The position numbers were made by a program, and so were the translations under genes. Source: Veillonellales bacterium (GTDB taxonomy: Bacteria; Bacillota; Negativicutes; JAAYSF01). Taken from it: a DNA stretch of 55,682 nt. Under the pieces are notes generated by a model. That model was not told the origin of the DNA, did not search any database, and was given only the letters and a program-made list of their open reading frames with translations. Below, piece after piece: positions 26,740 through 35,947 of the stretch. The first letter of the stretch is position 1. Each line of letters starts with the position of its first letter. The stretch spans positions 1 through 55,682 of the forward strand of contig JBDKTO010000116.1 of assembly GCA_039680175.1 (NCBI GenBank). The letters are read 5' to 3'.

Positions 26740-28137
26740 GTGGAAAAGTCCAATGCGTTGCACGAAGATTTGCACCGGGGGCTGGAGGAGCGTCACATTC
26801 AGCTGATTGCCCTGGGCGGCGCTATCGGCGTCGGTTTGTTTCTCGGTTCTGCTACTGCCATTAAGACGGCGGGTCCGGCTTTAATGCTGTCGTACTTTAT
26901 TGCCGGCATCATCATGTTCTATATCATGCGGGCACTGGGAGAAGTCGCGGTAGCCTATCCGGTATCCGGCTCCTTCAGCGCTTACGCCAATATCTTTCTG
27001 GGACCGCTTCCCGGCTATCTTACCGGCTGGACTTACTGGTTTATGTGGGTGGTTACCTGTATGGCAGAAATTACCGCCGTCGGCGTGTACGTCAATTTTT
27101 GGCTGCCGGAGGTGCCGCAGTGGATACCGGCACTGCTGGCTCTTATTTGTATGACTACCGTCAACCTGGTTGCAGTGGCTGCTTACGGTGAATTTGAATT
27201 CTGGTTTGCTTTGATTAAAGTTGTGACCATTGTTCTCATGATTATTGCCGGTTTAGGGATGATACTCTTCGGGATAGGCAATGGCGGGATCGCCCTTGGC
27301 ATCTCCAACTTGTGGGAGCACGGCGGGTTCTTTGCCAAAGGCTTTGAAGGAGTAGCCTTGTCGCTGGTTATGGTGATGTTCGCCTATCTGGGGATTGAAC
27401 TGGTAGGCGTAACCGCCGGGGAAGCCAAGAATCCGGAAAAAACCCTGCCGGCTGCCATTGATAAAGTTTTTTGGCGGATTCTGATCTTCTATGTCGGCGC
27501 TTTGTTTGTGATTATGTCTTTATATCCGTGGGACCAAATTGGGACGATCGGCAGTCCCTTCGTTCTTACTTTTAACAAACTGGGCATTCGGGCTGCGGCC
27601 GGTATTATCAATTTCGTGGTACTGACAGCGGCGCTGTCTTCCTGTAACAGCGGCATTTTCAGCACCGGCCGTATGCTCTATAATTTGGCTCTGCAGGGAA
27701 AAGCACCGACCGTGTTTGGCAAATTGAGCAGTCATCATGTGCCGAAAAACGGTATCGTCATTTCGGCGCTGTTTCTGCTGATCGGCGTAGTGTTAAACTA
27801 CTTCGTACCGGCCAAAGTATTTACTTATGTGACCAGCGTCGCCACCTTTGGCGCTATTTGGGTCTGGGCGATTATTCTGCTGGTACAGATGAAATTCCGG
27901 GAAAAACTGACAACGGATCAGGTAGCTGCATTACGTTATCCGATGCCTCACTATCCCAGCGCCAACTGGGTCAGTCTGGCCTTCCTCGTGCTGGTGGTTG
28001 TTATCATGTTCTTTGACGCCGATACCCGGGTGGCGCTGTATATCGCGCCGATCTGGTTTGGGGTGCTGATCGCTTCTTATTATGGATTTGGTATGAATAA
28101 AACCGATACGGCGGAGAAGGCCGAGACGAAAGCATAA
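26740..28137 (+). CDS. APC-family amino acid permease
   Basis: A 465-residue transporter with about 12 membrane helices. The start HEDLHRGLEERHIQLIALGG and the first helix GVGLFLGSATAI are typical of the AAT subfamily (CycA, ProY, GabP, RocE). Start GTG 26740 has GGAGGTG seven bases upstream. Alanine racemase and alanine dehydrogenase follow, so alanine, D-alanine or glycine is the best substrate guess (CycA-like). Confidence 0.88.
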   Translation: MEKSNALHEDLHRGLEERHIQLIALGGAIGVGLFLGSATAIKTAGPALMLSYFIAGIIMFYIMRALGEVAVAYPVSGSFSAYANIFLGPLPGYLTGWTYWFMWVVTCMAEITAVGVYVNFWLPEVPQWIPALLALICMTTVNLVAVAAYGEFEFWFALIKVVTIVLMIIAGLGMILFGIGNGGIALGISNLWEHGGFFAKGFEGVALSLVMVMFAYLGIELVGVTAGEAKNPEKTLPAAIDKVFWRILIFYVGALFVIMSLYPWDQIGTIGSPFVLTFNKLGIRAAAGIINFVVLTAALSSCNSGIFSTGRMLYNLALQGKAPTVFGKLSSHHVPKNGIVISALFLLIGVVLNYFVPAKVFTYVTSVATFGAIWVWAIILLVQMKFREKLTTDQVAALRYPMPHYPSANWVSLAFLVLVVVIMFFDADTRVALYIAPIWFGVLIASYYGFGMNKTDTAEKAETKA

Positions 28138-28149
28138 TACAACAGAGAA

Positions 28150-28198
28150 GCTATCTATGGGAACGGCGGCCGGACATTCTTGGCCGCCGATAGCCATT
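28150..28198 (+). terminator. Hairpin between the permease and alr
   Basis: An outer stem GCTATC/GATAGC and an inner stem CGGCGGCC (28164-28171)/GGCCGCCG (28182-28189), followed by CATTTT. Looks like a terminator or a partial read-through site. Confidence 0.55.
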
Positions 28199-28219
28199 TT
28201 AGCGAGGGAGGAATAGATC

Positions 28220-29338
28220 ATGTACGAAAGGCCGGTATGGGCAGAAATTGACTTAGGGGCGATTGCCCACAATGTACGGGAAATTAAAAACCGGGTTAAA
28301 ACAGGCGCTCGCTTTTGTGCTGTGGTCAAGGCGAATGCCTATGGCCATGGTGTGATACCGGTGGCCCGGACAGTGCTGGAGGCCGGTGCCGACCAATTAG
28401 CGGTAGCCATTCTGGAGGAGGCCGTGGAACTGCGCCGGGCCGGATTTACCGTACCGATTCTGATCATTGGCTATACACCGCCTGAGCAGGCGGTTCTGGT
28501 AGTCGACAAGGACATCTCGCAAACCATATTTTCATTTGATGTAGCGGAGGCATTGTCCGGCGCGGCAGCGGCAGCGGGCCGCAAGGCTAAGGTTCATCTA
28601 AAAATAGACACCGGCATGAGCCGGATCGGCATCCGTCCGGAAGCTGCCGGCGATTTTGCCGCGGCTGTAGCAGCGCTGCCGGGGATCGAAATTGAAGGTG
28701 TATTTTCCCATTTTGCCACTGCGGATGAAAAAGATAAAAGCTTCACCTGGCAGCAGTTCGATCGGTTTAAGCAGGCTTTGGCCCGAATTGAAGCGAAGGG
28801 GATCCATATTCCCATTCGCCATATCGCCAACAGCGCTGCAACGCTGGAACTGCCGGAAACCCATCTGGATATGGTGCGTCCCGGCATTATCCTCTATGGT
28901 TTATGGCCGTCGGAAGACGTTGAGAAAGTGGTCGACCTCAAACCGGCCATGAAGCTGAAGGCGAAAGTCAGCTATGTGAAGGAAATGAAGGCCAACCAGT
29001 CCATCAGTTACGGCCGGACGTACTTTACCAGAGGAGACAGCCGGATTGCCACTCTTCCCATCGGCTATGCCGACGGCTGGACCCGGCTGCTGGCCGGTAA
29101 GGCCAGTGTGATGATTCGCGGCCAGAGAGCACCCCTGGTGGGACGGATCTGTATGGATCAGTGCATGGCAGATATCAGCCGCATTCCCGGTGTATCCGCC
29201 GGCGAAGAAGCGCTGTTGTTTGGCGAACCCCAGCTGCCGGTGGAGGAAGTTGCCGCCCATCTGGGAACTATTAACTATGAAGTGGTTTGTATGGTAGGCA
29301 GTCGGGTTCCCCGGCAGTATCATGGAGGAATCAGTTAA
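28220..29338 (+). CDS. alr: Alanine racemase
   Basis: A 372-residue PLP enzyme that interconverts L- and D-alanine for peptidoglycan (or for D-alanine use). PLP-binding Lys38 is in VVKANAYGHG; the second catalytic Tyr is in IGYADGWTR near residue 267; RICMDQ contacts substrate. Length is normal. Start ATG has GGGAGG upstream. Placement between an amino acid permease and alanine dehydrogenase suggests a catabolic D-alanine role in addition to wall synthesis. Confidence 0.95.
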   Translation: MYERPVWAEIDLGAIAHNVREIKNRVKTGARFCAVVKANAYGHGVIPVARTVLEAGADQLAVAILEEAVELRRAGFTVPILIIGYTPPEQAVLVVDKDISQTIFSFDVAEALSGAAAAAGRKAKVHLKIDTGMSRIGIRPEAAGDFAAAVAALPGIEIEGVFSHFATADEKDKSFTWQQFDRFKQALARIEAKGIHIPIRHIANSAATLELPETHLDMVRPGIILYGLWPSEDVEKVVDLKPAMKLKAKVSYVKEMKANQSISYGRTYFTRGDSRIATLPIGYADGWTRLLAGKASVMIRGQRAPLVGRICMDQCMADISRIPGVSAGEEALLFGEPQLPVEEVAAHLGTINYEVVCMVGSRVPRQYHGGIS

Positions 29339-29385
29339 ATAATAGCCTTAAGTGGGTTCCGTTTTTTGGAATATAATAGCACCAT

Positions 29386-29417
29386 AAGGTAACTAAAGTT
29401 TCCATACTTGTTACCTT
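29386..29417 (+). repeat. Inverted repeat downstream of alr
   Basis: AAGGTAAC (29386-29393) and GTTACCTT (29410-29417) form an 8-bp stem with a 16-nt loop, followed by TTATT. Possible weak terminator of alr. Confidence 0.4.
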
Positions 29418-29489
29418 TTATTACCAAATACGGTTTTTTACCGGCTTGACCGCCGGAAATTCAGCGCAGAACAGATCTTTTTTGCCTAC

Positions 29490-29501
29490 GCCAATATTGG
29501 C
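29490..29501. promoter_or_regulatory. Perfect 12-bp palindrome upstream of ald
   Basis: GCCAATATTGGC is a perfect palindrome 77 bp before the ald start. It sits in the probable promoter region and could be an operator for a dimeric regulator. Confidence 0.4.
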
Positions 29502-29517
29502 ATAAAACTTGCAAGAG

Positions 29518-29557
29518 TTAATAGCAGCATCCCATTGCAGGGAAATGCTGCTATTAA
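29518..29557 (+). promoter_or_regulatory. Perfect 13-bp inverted repeat in the ald leader
   Basis: TTAATAGCAGCAT (29518-29530) and ATGCTGCTATTAA (29545-29557) form a perfect stem with a 14-nt loop, ending four bases before the AAGGAGG ribosome site of ald. The position suggests control of ald mRNA (translation or stability), or a second operator. Confidence 0.5.
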
Positions 29558-29577
29558 TTTTAAGGAGGAGAAGAGCA

Positions 29578-30696
29578 ATGATTATTGGCGTGGCGAAAGA
29601 GATTAAAAACAATGAAAACCGGGTAGGATTGACTCCGGCCGGGACACAGGCATTACACAGCGCAGGGCATACAGTACTGGTGGAAAAAACTGCCGGCATT
29701 GGCAGCGGCTTTTCGGATGAAAGCTACGTTCAGGCTGGCGGCACTATTGTTGCCGACAAACAGGAACTCTTTAATAAATCAGAAATGATTATAAAAGTAA
29801 AAGAACCTCTGGAATCCGAATATGGCTTATTCCATCCGGGTCAGATCCTTTACACCTACCTCCATCTCGCTCCGGATCCGGAGCAAACCAAAGCATTACT
29901 GGAGAAGAAAGTAATCGGTATTGCTTATGAAACTATCGTTGGCAGAAACGGCGGTCTGCCTTTGCTTTCACCAATGAGTGAAGTTGCCGGCCGAATGGCG
30001 GCTCAGGTTGGAGCCTATTATTTAGGGAAACCCTTTGGCGGCAAAGGAGTATTGCTCGGCGGCGTTCCCGGTGTGGCTCCGGCTCAGGTCGTTATTGTCG
30101 GCGGCGGCATCGTCGGTACCAATGCGGCGAAGACAGCAGTTGGCATGGGAGCAAACGTTACCGTTATTGACCGGTGCGCCGAGCGCTTAGTCTATTTGGA
30201 TGATATTTTTGGCGGCAGAGTAACGACGGTAATGTCCAATAGTTACAATATTGCCGAATGGGTACAAAAAGCGGATGTCGTCGTTGGTTCCGTGCTGCTG
30301 CCAGGCGCAAAAACGCCGAAGCTCGTTACCGAAGCTATGGTTAAGACAATGGAACCGGGTTCAGTCATTGTTGATGTGGCTATTGACCAGGGCGGTTCAG
30401 TGGAGACTATCGATCATGCTACGACTCACAGTGATCCAGTTTATATCAAGTATGGTGTAGTTCATTATTCCGTTGCCAATATGCCGGGAGCTTTTGCCCG
30501 GACTTCGACCTTGGCTCTGACCAACGCGACACTGAGTTATGCCCTCGATATCGCCAATAAAGGCTGGCGGCAGGCATTGCTTGATGATCCGGGACTTGCT
30601 AAAGGACTGAATGTATACGATGGAAAAGTAACTTTTAAAGGCGTGGCCGATGCTCTGAATCTGCCTTACACTCCGGTTCAGCAAATTCTCGGTTAA
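29578..30696 (+). CDS. ald: Alanine dehydrogenase
   Basis: A 372-residue NAD-dependent enzyme that deaminates L-alanine to pyruvate and ammonia. The N-terminal [20 protein letters not shown] holds the substrate-binding Arg/Lys; [15 protein letters not shown] holds the catalytic His; the Rossmann motif is [16 protein letters not shown] near 170. The ATG at 29578 has AAGGAGG upstream, so a longer open frame 5' is not used. With permease and alr it forms an alanine uptake and oxidation module. Confidence 0.96.
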   Translation: MIIGVAKEIKNNENRVGLTPAGTQALHSAGHTVLVEKTAGIGSGFSDESYVQAGGTIVADKQELFNKSEMIIKVKEPLESEYGLFHPGQILYTYLHLAPDPEQTKALLEKKVIGIAYETIVGRNGGLPLLSPMSEVAGRMAAQVGAYYLGKPFGGKGVLLGGVPGVAPAQVVIVGGGIVGTNAAKTAVGMGANVTVIDRCAERLVYLDDIFGGRVTTVMSNSYNIAEWVQKADVVVGSVLLPGAKTPKLVTEAMVKTMEPGSVIVDVAIDQGGSVETIDHATTHSDPVYIKYGVVHYSVANMPGAFARTSTLALTNATLSYALDIANKGWRQALLDDPGLAKGLNVYDGKVTFKGVADALNLPYTPVQQILG

Positions 30697-30710
30697 AACA
30701 GTTCAAAGTG

Positions 30711-30742
30711 GTGCGTTCACTTTTTGTGAGCGCACTTTTTTT
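30711..30742 (+). terminator. Terminator after ald
   Basis: GTGCGTTCAC (30711-30720) pairs with GTGAGCGCAC (30726-30735) across a TTTTT loop and is followed by TTTTTTT. Confidence 0.88.
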
Positions 30743-30764
30743 GTGGGCATAGGAAAAATATTAA

Positions 30765-30800
30765 CGGCTGTCGAATTAAATAAAAAATAGTTGACAGCCG
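30765..30800. repeat. Inverted repeat upstream of cheR
   Basis: CGGCTGTC (30765-30772) and GACAGCCG (30793-30800) flank a 20-nt AT-rich centre. The right arm overlaps TTGACA, a possible -35 box for cheR, so it could be an operator; no good -10 is visible at 17 bp. Confidence 0.35.
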
Positions 30801-30867
30801 GTTGAAGTTAGTAGCGAAGACAGTCGGCACGATTGACAAAACCCACAAAAAGGCTGGAGGGTATGCT

Positions 30868-31662
30868 GTGAGTGATGAAAGAGATTGGGAAGTTTTCAAA
30901 CAAAAATTCAATGCAAAGTCAGGAATTAATCTCAACGACTATAAACCGACCCAAATGAAGCGGCGAATTAATAACTTGATGACGCGTCACGGAGTCGATA
31001 CGTACATGGGCTTTTTCAATTTGATTAGTGCCGATGCCAAATTGTATAAGAGTTTTATTGATTATCTGACGATTAATGTAACGGAATTCTTTCGCACGCC
31101 GGAAAAGTTTGGCGAACTGGAGTCCAAAGTGCTGCCGGATCTTCTGGCTAAGAACCCCAAACTCAGTATTTGGAGCGCCGGCTGTTCGATTGGTGCCGAG
31201 CCCTATTCTTTGGCCATGATTCTGCAGGATATTACCCCTGGAGCTAAACATCGGATTTTGGCTACAGATCTGGATGTGGAGATGCTGGCAAAGGCTCAGC
31301 AAGGCGAGTATACAGCCAATGAGTATAAAAATATTTCTCCCGCCCGGGCCGGCAAATATTTTACCCAAAACGGCAGTCAATTTATTATAAAAGAAGATAT
31401 TCGGTCACGGGTGGAATTTAAAAAGCATAACTTATTGCTTGATAAATTTGAATTTGGTTTTGATTTGATTCTGTGCCGCAATGTGGTCATCTACTTTACC
31501 GAGGAGGCCAAAGATTCTCTGTACCGCCGTTTTCTGGCCTCGTTAAAACCAGGGGGTGTATTGTTTGTCGGGGGGACGGAAGCCATCCTTAATTTCCGGG
31601 ATATTGGTTTTGAGCATTATCTGCCATTTTTCTACCGCAAGCCGTTGGTGCACAAATCATAA
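30868..31662 (+). CDS. cheR: Chemotaxis protein methyltransferase CheR
   Basis: A 264-residue SAM-dependent enzyme that methylates glutamates of chemoreceptors. The N-terminal helical domain carries KPTQMKRRINNLM, followed by NVTEFFRTP and the SAM site SIWSAGCSIGAEPYSLA near 108; LILCRNVVIYF is the active-site strand. GTG 30868, seven bases after TGGAGGGT, is the likely start. It stands alone, away from other che genes; the H-NOX receptor at 3255 is a possible client. Confidence 0.93.
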   Translation: MSDERDWEVFKQKFNAKSGINLNDYKPTQMKRRINNLMTRHGVDTYMGFFNLISADAKLYKSFIDYLTINVTEFFRTPEKFGELESKVLPDLLAKNPKLSIWSAGCSIGAEPYSLAMILQDITPGAKHRILATDLDVEMLAKAQQGEYTANEYKNISPARAGKYFTQNGSQFIIKEDIRSRVEFKKHNLLLDKFEFGFDLILCRNVVIYFTEEAKDSLYRRFLASLKPGGVLFVGGTEAILNFRDIGFEHYLPFFYRKPLVHKS

Positions 31663-31711
31663 AATAGTATAAAAGCGTCTGACGTTCTGTCAGACGCTTT
31701 TATACTATTTT
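31661..31711. terminator. Bidirectional terminator between cheR and the D,D-carboxypeptidase
   Basis: A perfect 23-bp stem (31661-31683 with 31689-31711) around GTTCT, with A-run on the left and T-run on the right, between convergent genes. It starts inside the cheR stop codon. Confidence 0.92.
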
Positions 31712-31712
31712 A

Positions 31713-31740
31713 TGAGCTGTGAGCTATGAGCTATGAGCCT
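31713..31740. repeat. Tandem TGAGCTA heptamers
   Basis: Four adjacent 7-bp units (TGAGCTG, TGAGCTA, TGAGCTA, TGAGCCT) just after the terminator, running into the end of the carboxypeptidase gene. Two similar units occur after another terminator at 10496-10508. Confidence 0.6.
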
Positions 31741-32893
31741 ACAGCATCCCCCAACCGGACAGCAGGCGGATAGTTTGCAGCAGCTGATTGAAAAAGGTGC
31801 GGGTGACGGTGCGTTCGTCAGCATCCTGGGCGGCAACTACATCCACGGTCTTGACGGCTTTATCCCGGATGTAAAAGACGATTTCACCAATTTTTTGTCC
31901 CTTGTAAACCGGGGCTCTGATTTGCTCCGGCAAATCCAGTTCCACGGTGACGGCATCATACTCTGCGGCAGACACTGCCAAAGCCGCAGGCCCGGCGACA
32001 GCAGCGTCGATACAATCTCTGAGGCCCTGCTCCACCGGTATGGCAGACAAGATATCCCCTTCCTCGGCATACTGATATAAATCGAAGCTGTCGAAACCGT
32101 ATTTTAGCAGTTTCATGGAATCAAACCAGCGCGAATGGTCATGAAGCACAACGGCAATTAGTTTCTGGTTGCCCCGGGTGGCACTGGAAACCAGGCAGGG
32201 GCCGGCTTCACCGGTTGTTCCTGTTTTTACGCCGTCGGCGTCTTCAAACATCCATAACAATTTATTCGTATTGCGCAGATTGCGGTCATGTTCGTGGCCG
32301 CTCCGGTCCAGCCATTCAATTTCTGTCTCCTTGGTGCTGACAATTTCAGCAAAAACCGGGTTGAGCAGAGCGTAACGGGTAATCCAGGCCAGATCAAAAG
32401 CGGTGGTATAATGTCCGGCGGCACTTAATCCGTTGGGATTGCGAAAGTGACTGTCAAAAGCGCCAAGCAGCCGGGCTTTGTGGTTCATCAGCTCGGCAAA
32501 GGCTTCGACCGAACCAGCTAAGTGTTCCGCAATGGCGACGGCGGCATCATTGCCGGAGCGCAGCATCAGTCCGGCGAGAAGTTCCCGCATACTGATAATT
32601 TGGCCGGCATAAAGATGCATTGATGAGCCGGGAGTGCCGGCGGCTTTTACGCTGACTTTTACTTCATCATCCAGATGATCGCTTTCAATGGCGATAATGG
32701 CGGTGAGAATTTTGGTAGTGCTGGCCGGTGCACCACGGTTGTGGGATTGTTTATCATACAGGACCTGGCCGGTTTTGGCATCCATTACGATGGCGGCGTC
32801 AGCACTGACGGCAGGCGGTGCGCTTTCGGCTGACGGAATAAGAAAAAGCAGCGCCAGCAGCAGGCAAAAGAGTCCGCAGCAGTTACGAACCAT
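31739..32893 (-). CDS. D-alanyl-D-alanine carboxypeptidase (PBP5/DacF-like)
   Basis: A 384-residue serine peptidase that trims the terminal D-Ala of peptidoglycan stems. Signal peptide 1-25; catalytic Ser58 in STTK (58-61); SGN at 113-115; KTG near 222; a C-terminal beta-rich PBP5_C domain and a last amphipathic helix that may hold it to the membrane. Start ATG 32893 follows AAGGAGGG. DacF and DacB of spore formers have this layout; which one applies is not clear. Confidence 0.92.
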   Translation of the reverse strand: MVRNCCGLFCLLLALLFLIPSAESAPPAVSADAAIVMDAKTGQVLYDKQSHNRGAPASTTKILTAIIAIESDHLDDEVKVSVKAAGTPGSSMHLYAGQIISMRELLAGLMLRSGNDAAVAIAEHLAGSVEAFAELMNHKARLLGAFDSHFRNPNGLSAAGHYTTAFDLAWITRYALLNPVFAEIVSTKETEIEWLDRSGHEHDRNLRNTNKLLWMFEDADGVKTGTTGEAGPCLVSSATRGNQKLIAVVLHDHSRWFDSMKLLKYGFDSFDLYQYAEEGDILSAIPVEQGLRDCIDAAVAGPAALAVSAAEYDAVTVELDLPEQIRAPVYKGQKIGEIVFYIRDKAVKTVDVVAAQDADERTVTRTFFNQLLQTIRLLSGWGML

Positions 32894-33042
32894 ACATACC
32901 CTCCTTGGAGCAGGTATTCAGCATTTGATAGATTATATGGCAGCCAATGTCGAAGCATGCAGACTTTTCACCAAAGAAAAGGCATATATCGGCCTAAAGC
33001 TGCGTAACATGAACTGAACTGCAGAACAGGGAGGCCATCGTA

Positions 33043-33744
33043 ATGAAAATATACCGTTGGGCGATTTGGGGCGTTGCCATTTGTTTGGCTGTCACCGTAG
33101 CCGGAATCACCAAAAGCAATTTAATCGACGAAACCAAGGTTGTCAAGAAAGTGCCAACGACTCACAAAGTGGTAGCCCTGACTTTTGATGACGGACCCCA
33201 CTATAAAACTACGCCGCAGCTGCTGGCCATTCTAAAAGAAAAACAAGTGAAAGCGACGCTGTTTATTTTAGGAGAAAATGCCGCCCAGCATCCTGAAATA
33301 CTGGCTCAGGCAGTAGCTGACGGCCATGAGATCGGTACCCATGCCTACAGTCATAGGGCACTGAATAAGCTGCCCCGGGACCAGGTGGCTGAAGAATTGG
33401 ATAAGGCGGAAAAAGTCATCGCCGTGGTGGCGCCTAGGCCTATTTTGTTTCGACCGCCGGGAGGAGCAGTGAATGACAATGTTTTGGCCGTTGCCCTCAA
33501 TAAGGGTTATACTACCGTTTTATGGTCGGTAGACCCTCGGGATTGGAGCCGTCCCAGTGTTGCTCAGGTGGTTAATACGGTCATGCATGACGTAAAGCCA
33601 GGCAGTATTGTACTGCTCCATGACGGACAATATCCCCTGCCGACGCCGGAAGCCATTGTCAGTATTATTGACCAGTTGCGGGCCGAGGGATATACGATTG
33701 TAACGGTCGGTGAGCTGCTGCAGTATTATGAAGAGCGAAAATAA
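33043..33744 (+). CDS. Polysaccharide deacetylase (NodB domain)
   Basis: A 233-residue enzyme with one N-terminal membrane helix (4-22) and a NodB homology domain: TFDD at 47-50 (catalytic Asp and metal Asp), metal ligands His100 and His104 (HAYSH), RPPGG near 147 and the LLHDG motif near 193. It likely removes acetyl groups from wall glycans (PdaA/PdaB-like in spore formers). ATG at 33043 has GGGAGG upstream. It lies back to back with the D,D-carboxypeptidase, fitting joint cell-wall modification. Confidence 0.92.
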   Translation: MKIYRWAIWGVAICLAVTVAGITKSNLIDETKVVKKVPTTHKVVALTFDDGPHYKTTPQLLAILKEKQVKATLFILGENAAQHPEILAQAVADGHEIGTHAYSHRALNKLPRDQVAEELDKAEKVIAVVAPRPILFRPPGGAVNDNVLAVALNKGYTTVLWSVDPRDWSRPSVAQVVNTVMHDVKPGSIVLLHDGQYPLPTPEAIVSIIDQLRAEGYTIVTVGELLQYYEERK

Positions 33745-33755
33745 CGGGAAATGAT

Positions 33756-34145
33756 TTAAAGCTTGTAGGGTTTTAAGTTTTGCCAGTGAGATTGAATTAA
33801 CTGGTCATAGCGCATAATAGTCGCAGTGCGTTCATTGCGCAGGGATTGGATAGAACTTAGGAGATCCTGATTAAAAGAATACACCTTCTGCTTTGGTACC
33901 GTAATTGGACTGGCATACTCTTTTAACTTGGTGGCGACTTTGACATTAGTTTTTCCTTCTTTTATCAATACTGCCGGTTCCAATAAGTCGGATCCGGCAT
34001 ACCGGTGGATGAGGCAATCCGGCTGAATCCGGTCAACCACATTTTTGCCTTCTCCGTCCAAGACGATATCGCCGCCACAGCCCGGACAACTGGATAAATC
34101 AGCTGTCAGCCAAGTGTGGCAATGGGAACAAACCACTCCGTTCAT
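33756..34145 (-). CDS. Zinc-ribbon protein of unknown function
   Basis: A 129-residue protein beginning with two CxxC knuckles (Cys6/Cys9 and Cys20/Cys23), a zinc ribbon, followed by a region with no family I recognise and a helical C-terminus. The ATG at 34145 with GGAGGTG six bases before it is preferred to the in-frame TTG at 34163. It ends 11 bp from the end of the convergent deacetylase gene. Confidence 0.7.
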   Translation of the reverse strand: MNGVVCSHCHTWLTADLSSCPGCGGDIVLDGEGKNVVDRIQPDCLIHRYAGSDLLEPAVLIKEGKTNVKVATKLKEYASPITVPKQKVYSFNQDLLSSIQSLRNERTATIMRYDQLIQSHWQNLKPYKL

Positions 34146-34209
34146 TTCGAACACCTCCGACAATAGTGTATATCAAAACCCTTAAAACTATTAGAAAAGA
34201 AGGATATCT

Positions 34210-35181
34210 CTATAGACGGTTTTTTTCAGTGAGATAATCGGGGAATATCTTTTTGTACAATTTGGCTGTTACTGCGGCCAATGGCTGCTGAAACAACATG
34301 GCTAAAGCAATTGGAATGGCTACTTCCGGGGGGAAATAGCTGGATGCAATAACAAGACCGGTAGCGATATTTCGCATACCGGTGTTATAGATAATTGCTA
34401 AGGTGATTTCATGGTTTGCGTGAATAAGCTTGCTGCTTACATAACCGATTATATAGCCAATAGCTACAATTAGCAGAGTCACGGCTAAAATTTTAAATAT
34501 AAAGGGACTCCAGGTGATTGTCGGTGTGACAAAAGCAGCATTTAGAAAAATCACGCCCCCCAAGCAAAGCTTAGAAAGAATACCACCTCCGCCTTGGGCA
34601 AAGGTTTGGGTTTTCCCTTTGGTGACATCATATAAAATCATGCCAATTAGGCTCGGTAAAGTAATCATAAAGAGCAGGTCGATTGCCATTTTAGAATAGT
34701 TTATGGTGACAGCAACGCCCACGAATAGGAGAATAAACAGCGGAAGAAAAAAAGGTGCCAGTATAGTGTCTAAAGTTACGGTTACCAGCGACACCGGCAC
34801 ATTTCCTTTTACCATGGAAGTCCAAATTATGGACGTTACTCCTACCGGGATCATCGCACTGATTAGATATCCCATTTGAATGTACGGGCTGTCGGGGAAA
34901 AATATTTTTCCAATAACCCAAGCAATAGTGGGTACTGCCAGATGTACAATGCTAAGAACGTAAAGGGGTATCTTGGGGTTCCGTGATACCTTTAGAAATT
35001 CTTTAAAACTTGTGCCAAGAGCAGTAGCAAGAGTCATGTAGGCAAAGAGTAGCATAATCGTTTTTTGCAGAAAAGGGGTGGATTCCAAGGGATAAAAATA
35101 GCCTAGTACCATGGCTAAAAGAACGAGAAGAAACATGCGCTGGTTTATCCAGCGGTGAATTTTATTAAGCAATTTCTCCAA
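34210..35181 (-). CDS. BASS-family (bile acid:sodium symporter-like) transporter
   Basis: A 323-residue membrane protein with about nine or ten helices. IYNTGMRNIATGLVIA near 265 and the paired crossing regions match the bile acid:Na+ symporter superfamily. Bacterial relatives move organic anions such as pantoate or keto acids. There is no ATG at the beginning: TTG at 35181 or TTG at 35172 (nine bases after AGGAG) are the likely starts. Substrate cannot be inferred from neighbours. Confidence 0.78.
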   Translation of the reverse strand: MEKLLNKIHRWINQRMFLLVLLAMVLGYFYPLESTPFLQKTIMLLFAYMTLATALGTSFKEFLKVSRNPKIPLYVLSIVHLAVPTIAWVIGKIFFPDSPYIQMGYLISAMIPVGVTSIIWTSMVKGNVPVSLVTVTLDTILAPFFLPLFILLFVGVAVTINYSKMAIDLLFMITLPSLIGMILYDVTKGKTQTFAQGGGGILSKLCLGGVIFLNAAFVTPTITWSPFIFKILAVTLLIVAIGYIIGYVSSKLIHANHEITLAIIYNTGMRNIATGLVIASSYFPPEVAIPIALAMLFQQPLAAVTAKLYKKIFPDYLTEKNRL

Positions 35182-35375
35182 CTCCTATATTGAATATATC
35201 ATATATCTTTATTATAGCATCTCGCCAAAGCGGAATTGTTTTATTTGAATGATTCCTATTTCTCTTTTTGTAAAGTGGATATCAAAATCGTTAAATCCTA
35301 TCAAATCGAGTGGAGAAACAGGCAAAAAATTTTTAAAAATCTTGAGCTTAACTGGAATTGACGAAAGTGTTATGT

Positions 35376-35381
35376 TATAAT
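35376..35381 (+). promoter_or_regulatory. Extended -10 promoter of tRNA-Val
   Basis: TGTTATAAT (TG at 35373-35374, TATAAT at 35376-35381) lies 13 bp before the tRNA. An upstream TGGAAT at 17 bp would be a weak -35. Confidence 0.55.
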
Positions 35382-35394
35382 AAGAACATGTTTT

Positions 35395-35469
35395 GGGGTA
35401 TTAGCTCAGTGGGAGAGCGCTTGATTCACATTCAAGAGGTCACTGGTTCGAAACCAGTATGCCCCACCA
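35395..35469 (+). tRNA. tRNA-Val (anticodon CAC)
   Basis: A full cloverleaf: acceptor GGGGTAT with ATGCCCC (one T-G pair), D arm GCTC-AGTGGGA-GAGC, anticodon arm CTTGA-TTCACAT-TCAAG with anticodon CAC, T arm ACTGG-TTCGAAA-CCAGT, and an encoded CCA end. The anticodon reads GUG. The accessory island begins directly after it. Confidence 0.93.
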
Positions 35470-35474
35470 TAGGA

Positions 35475-35517
35475 AATAAGAGGCTTGGACGGTATTCCGT
35501 CCAGGCTTATTTTTTTG
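35475..35517 (+). terminator. Terminator of tRNA-Val
   Basis: AATAAGAGGCTTGGACGG pairs with CCGTCCAGGCTTATT around TATT, followed by TTTTTT. Confidence 0.88.
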
Positions 35518-35947
35518 CAAACTACACCCTATTTACACCTTGTCACAAAAAAACAGTAGTGGACGGCTGTGAGGTGGGGGCTGGTTTTGTGCGCCGGGGG
35601 GAGAGAAATACGGCAGGTAGTGTGTCGGAACGTAAAAATTTCTAGATAAAAATCTATGTCGCTATTCTTCGGTATGCGGTTATTATTTTTGTTTTTTCAG
35701 AAAGCCAGTTCCTTTTGTCGAAATGGTTGTCAATACACAGAGCCTTTGGGCTCTTCTTTTATTTCTAATTCATTAAACAATTTCCAGATGTGGGAGGTAC
35801 TGGCGAGTATGGCGCGAAATAATGAAAAGTGAAGTACAAGGAAGAACTAGTACACAATAGATACTAAGAGGATCGTGATTTGGCGGGTAGCGGTTTTAAA
35901 AGACTACCGCCAACGAATATTACATTTATTGTCGAAGGAGCTATTAT
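35518..35947. other. 430-bp region between tRNA-Val and hsdM
   Basis: No convincing gene. It contains a short hairpin AGAGCC/GGCTCT (35739-35754) followed by a T-rich tract, and just before hsdM a hairpin TGGCGGGTAG (35881-35890) with CTACCGCCA (35904-35912). The second could be an operator or attenuator for the restriction operon. Confidence 0.5.

Noticed and set aside
35395-35469. tRNA-Val 3' end as an attachment site of an integrated element
   Set aside because: No integrase gene and no direct repeat of the tRNA end is visible further downstream in the window.
35358-35645. ORF running through tRNA-Val
   Set aside because: It overlaps a complete tRNA and its terminator, so it is not a gene.
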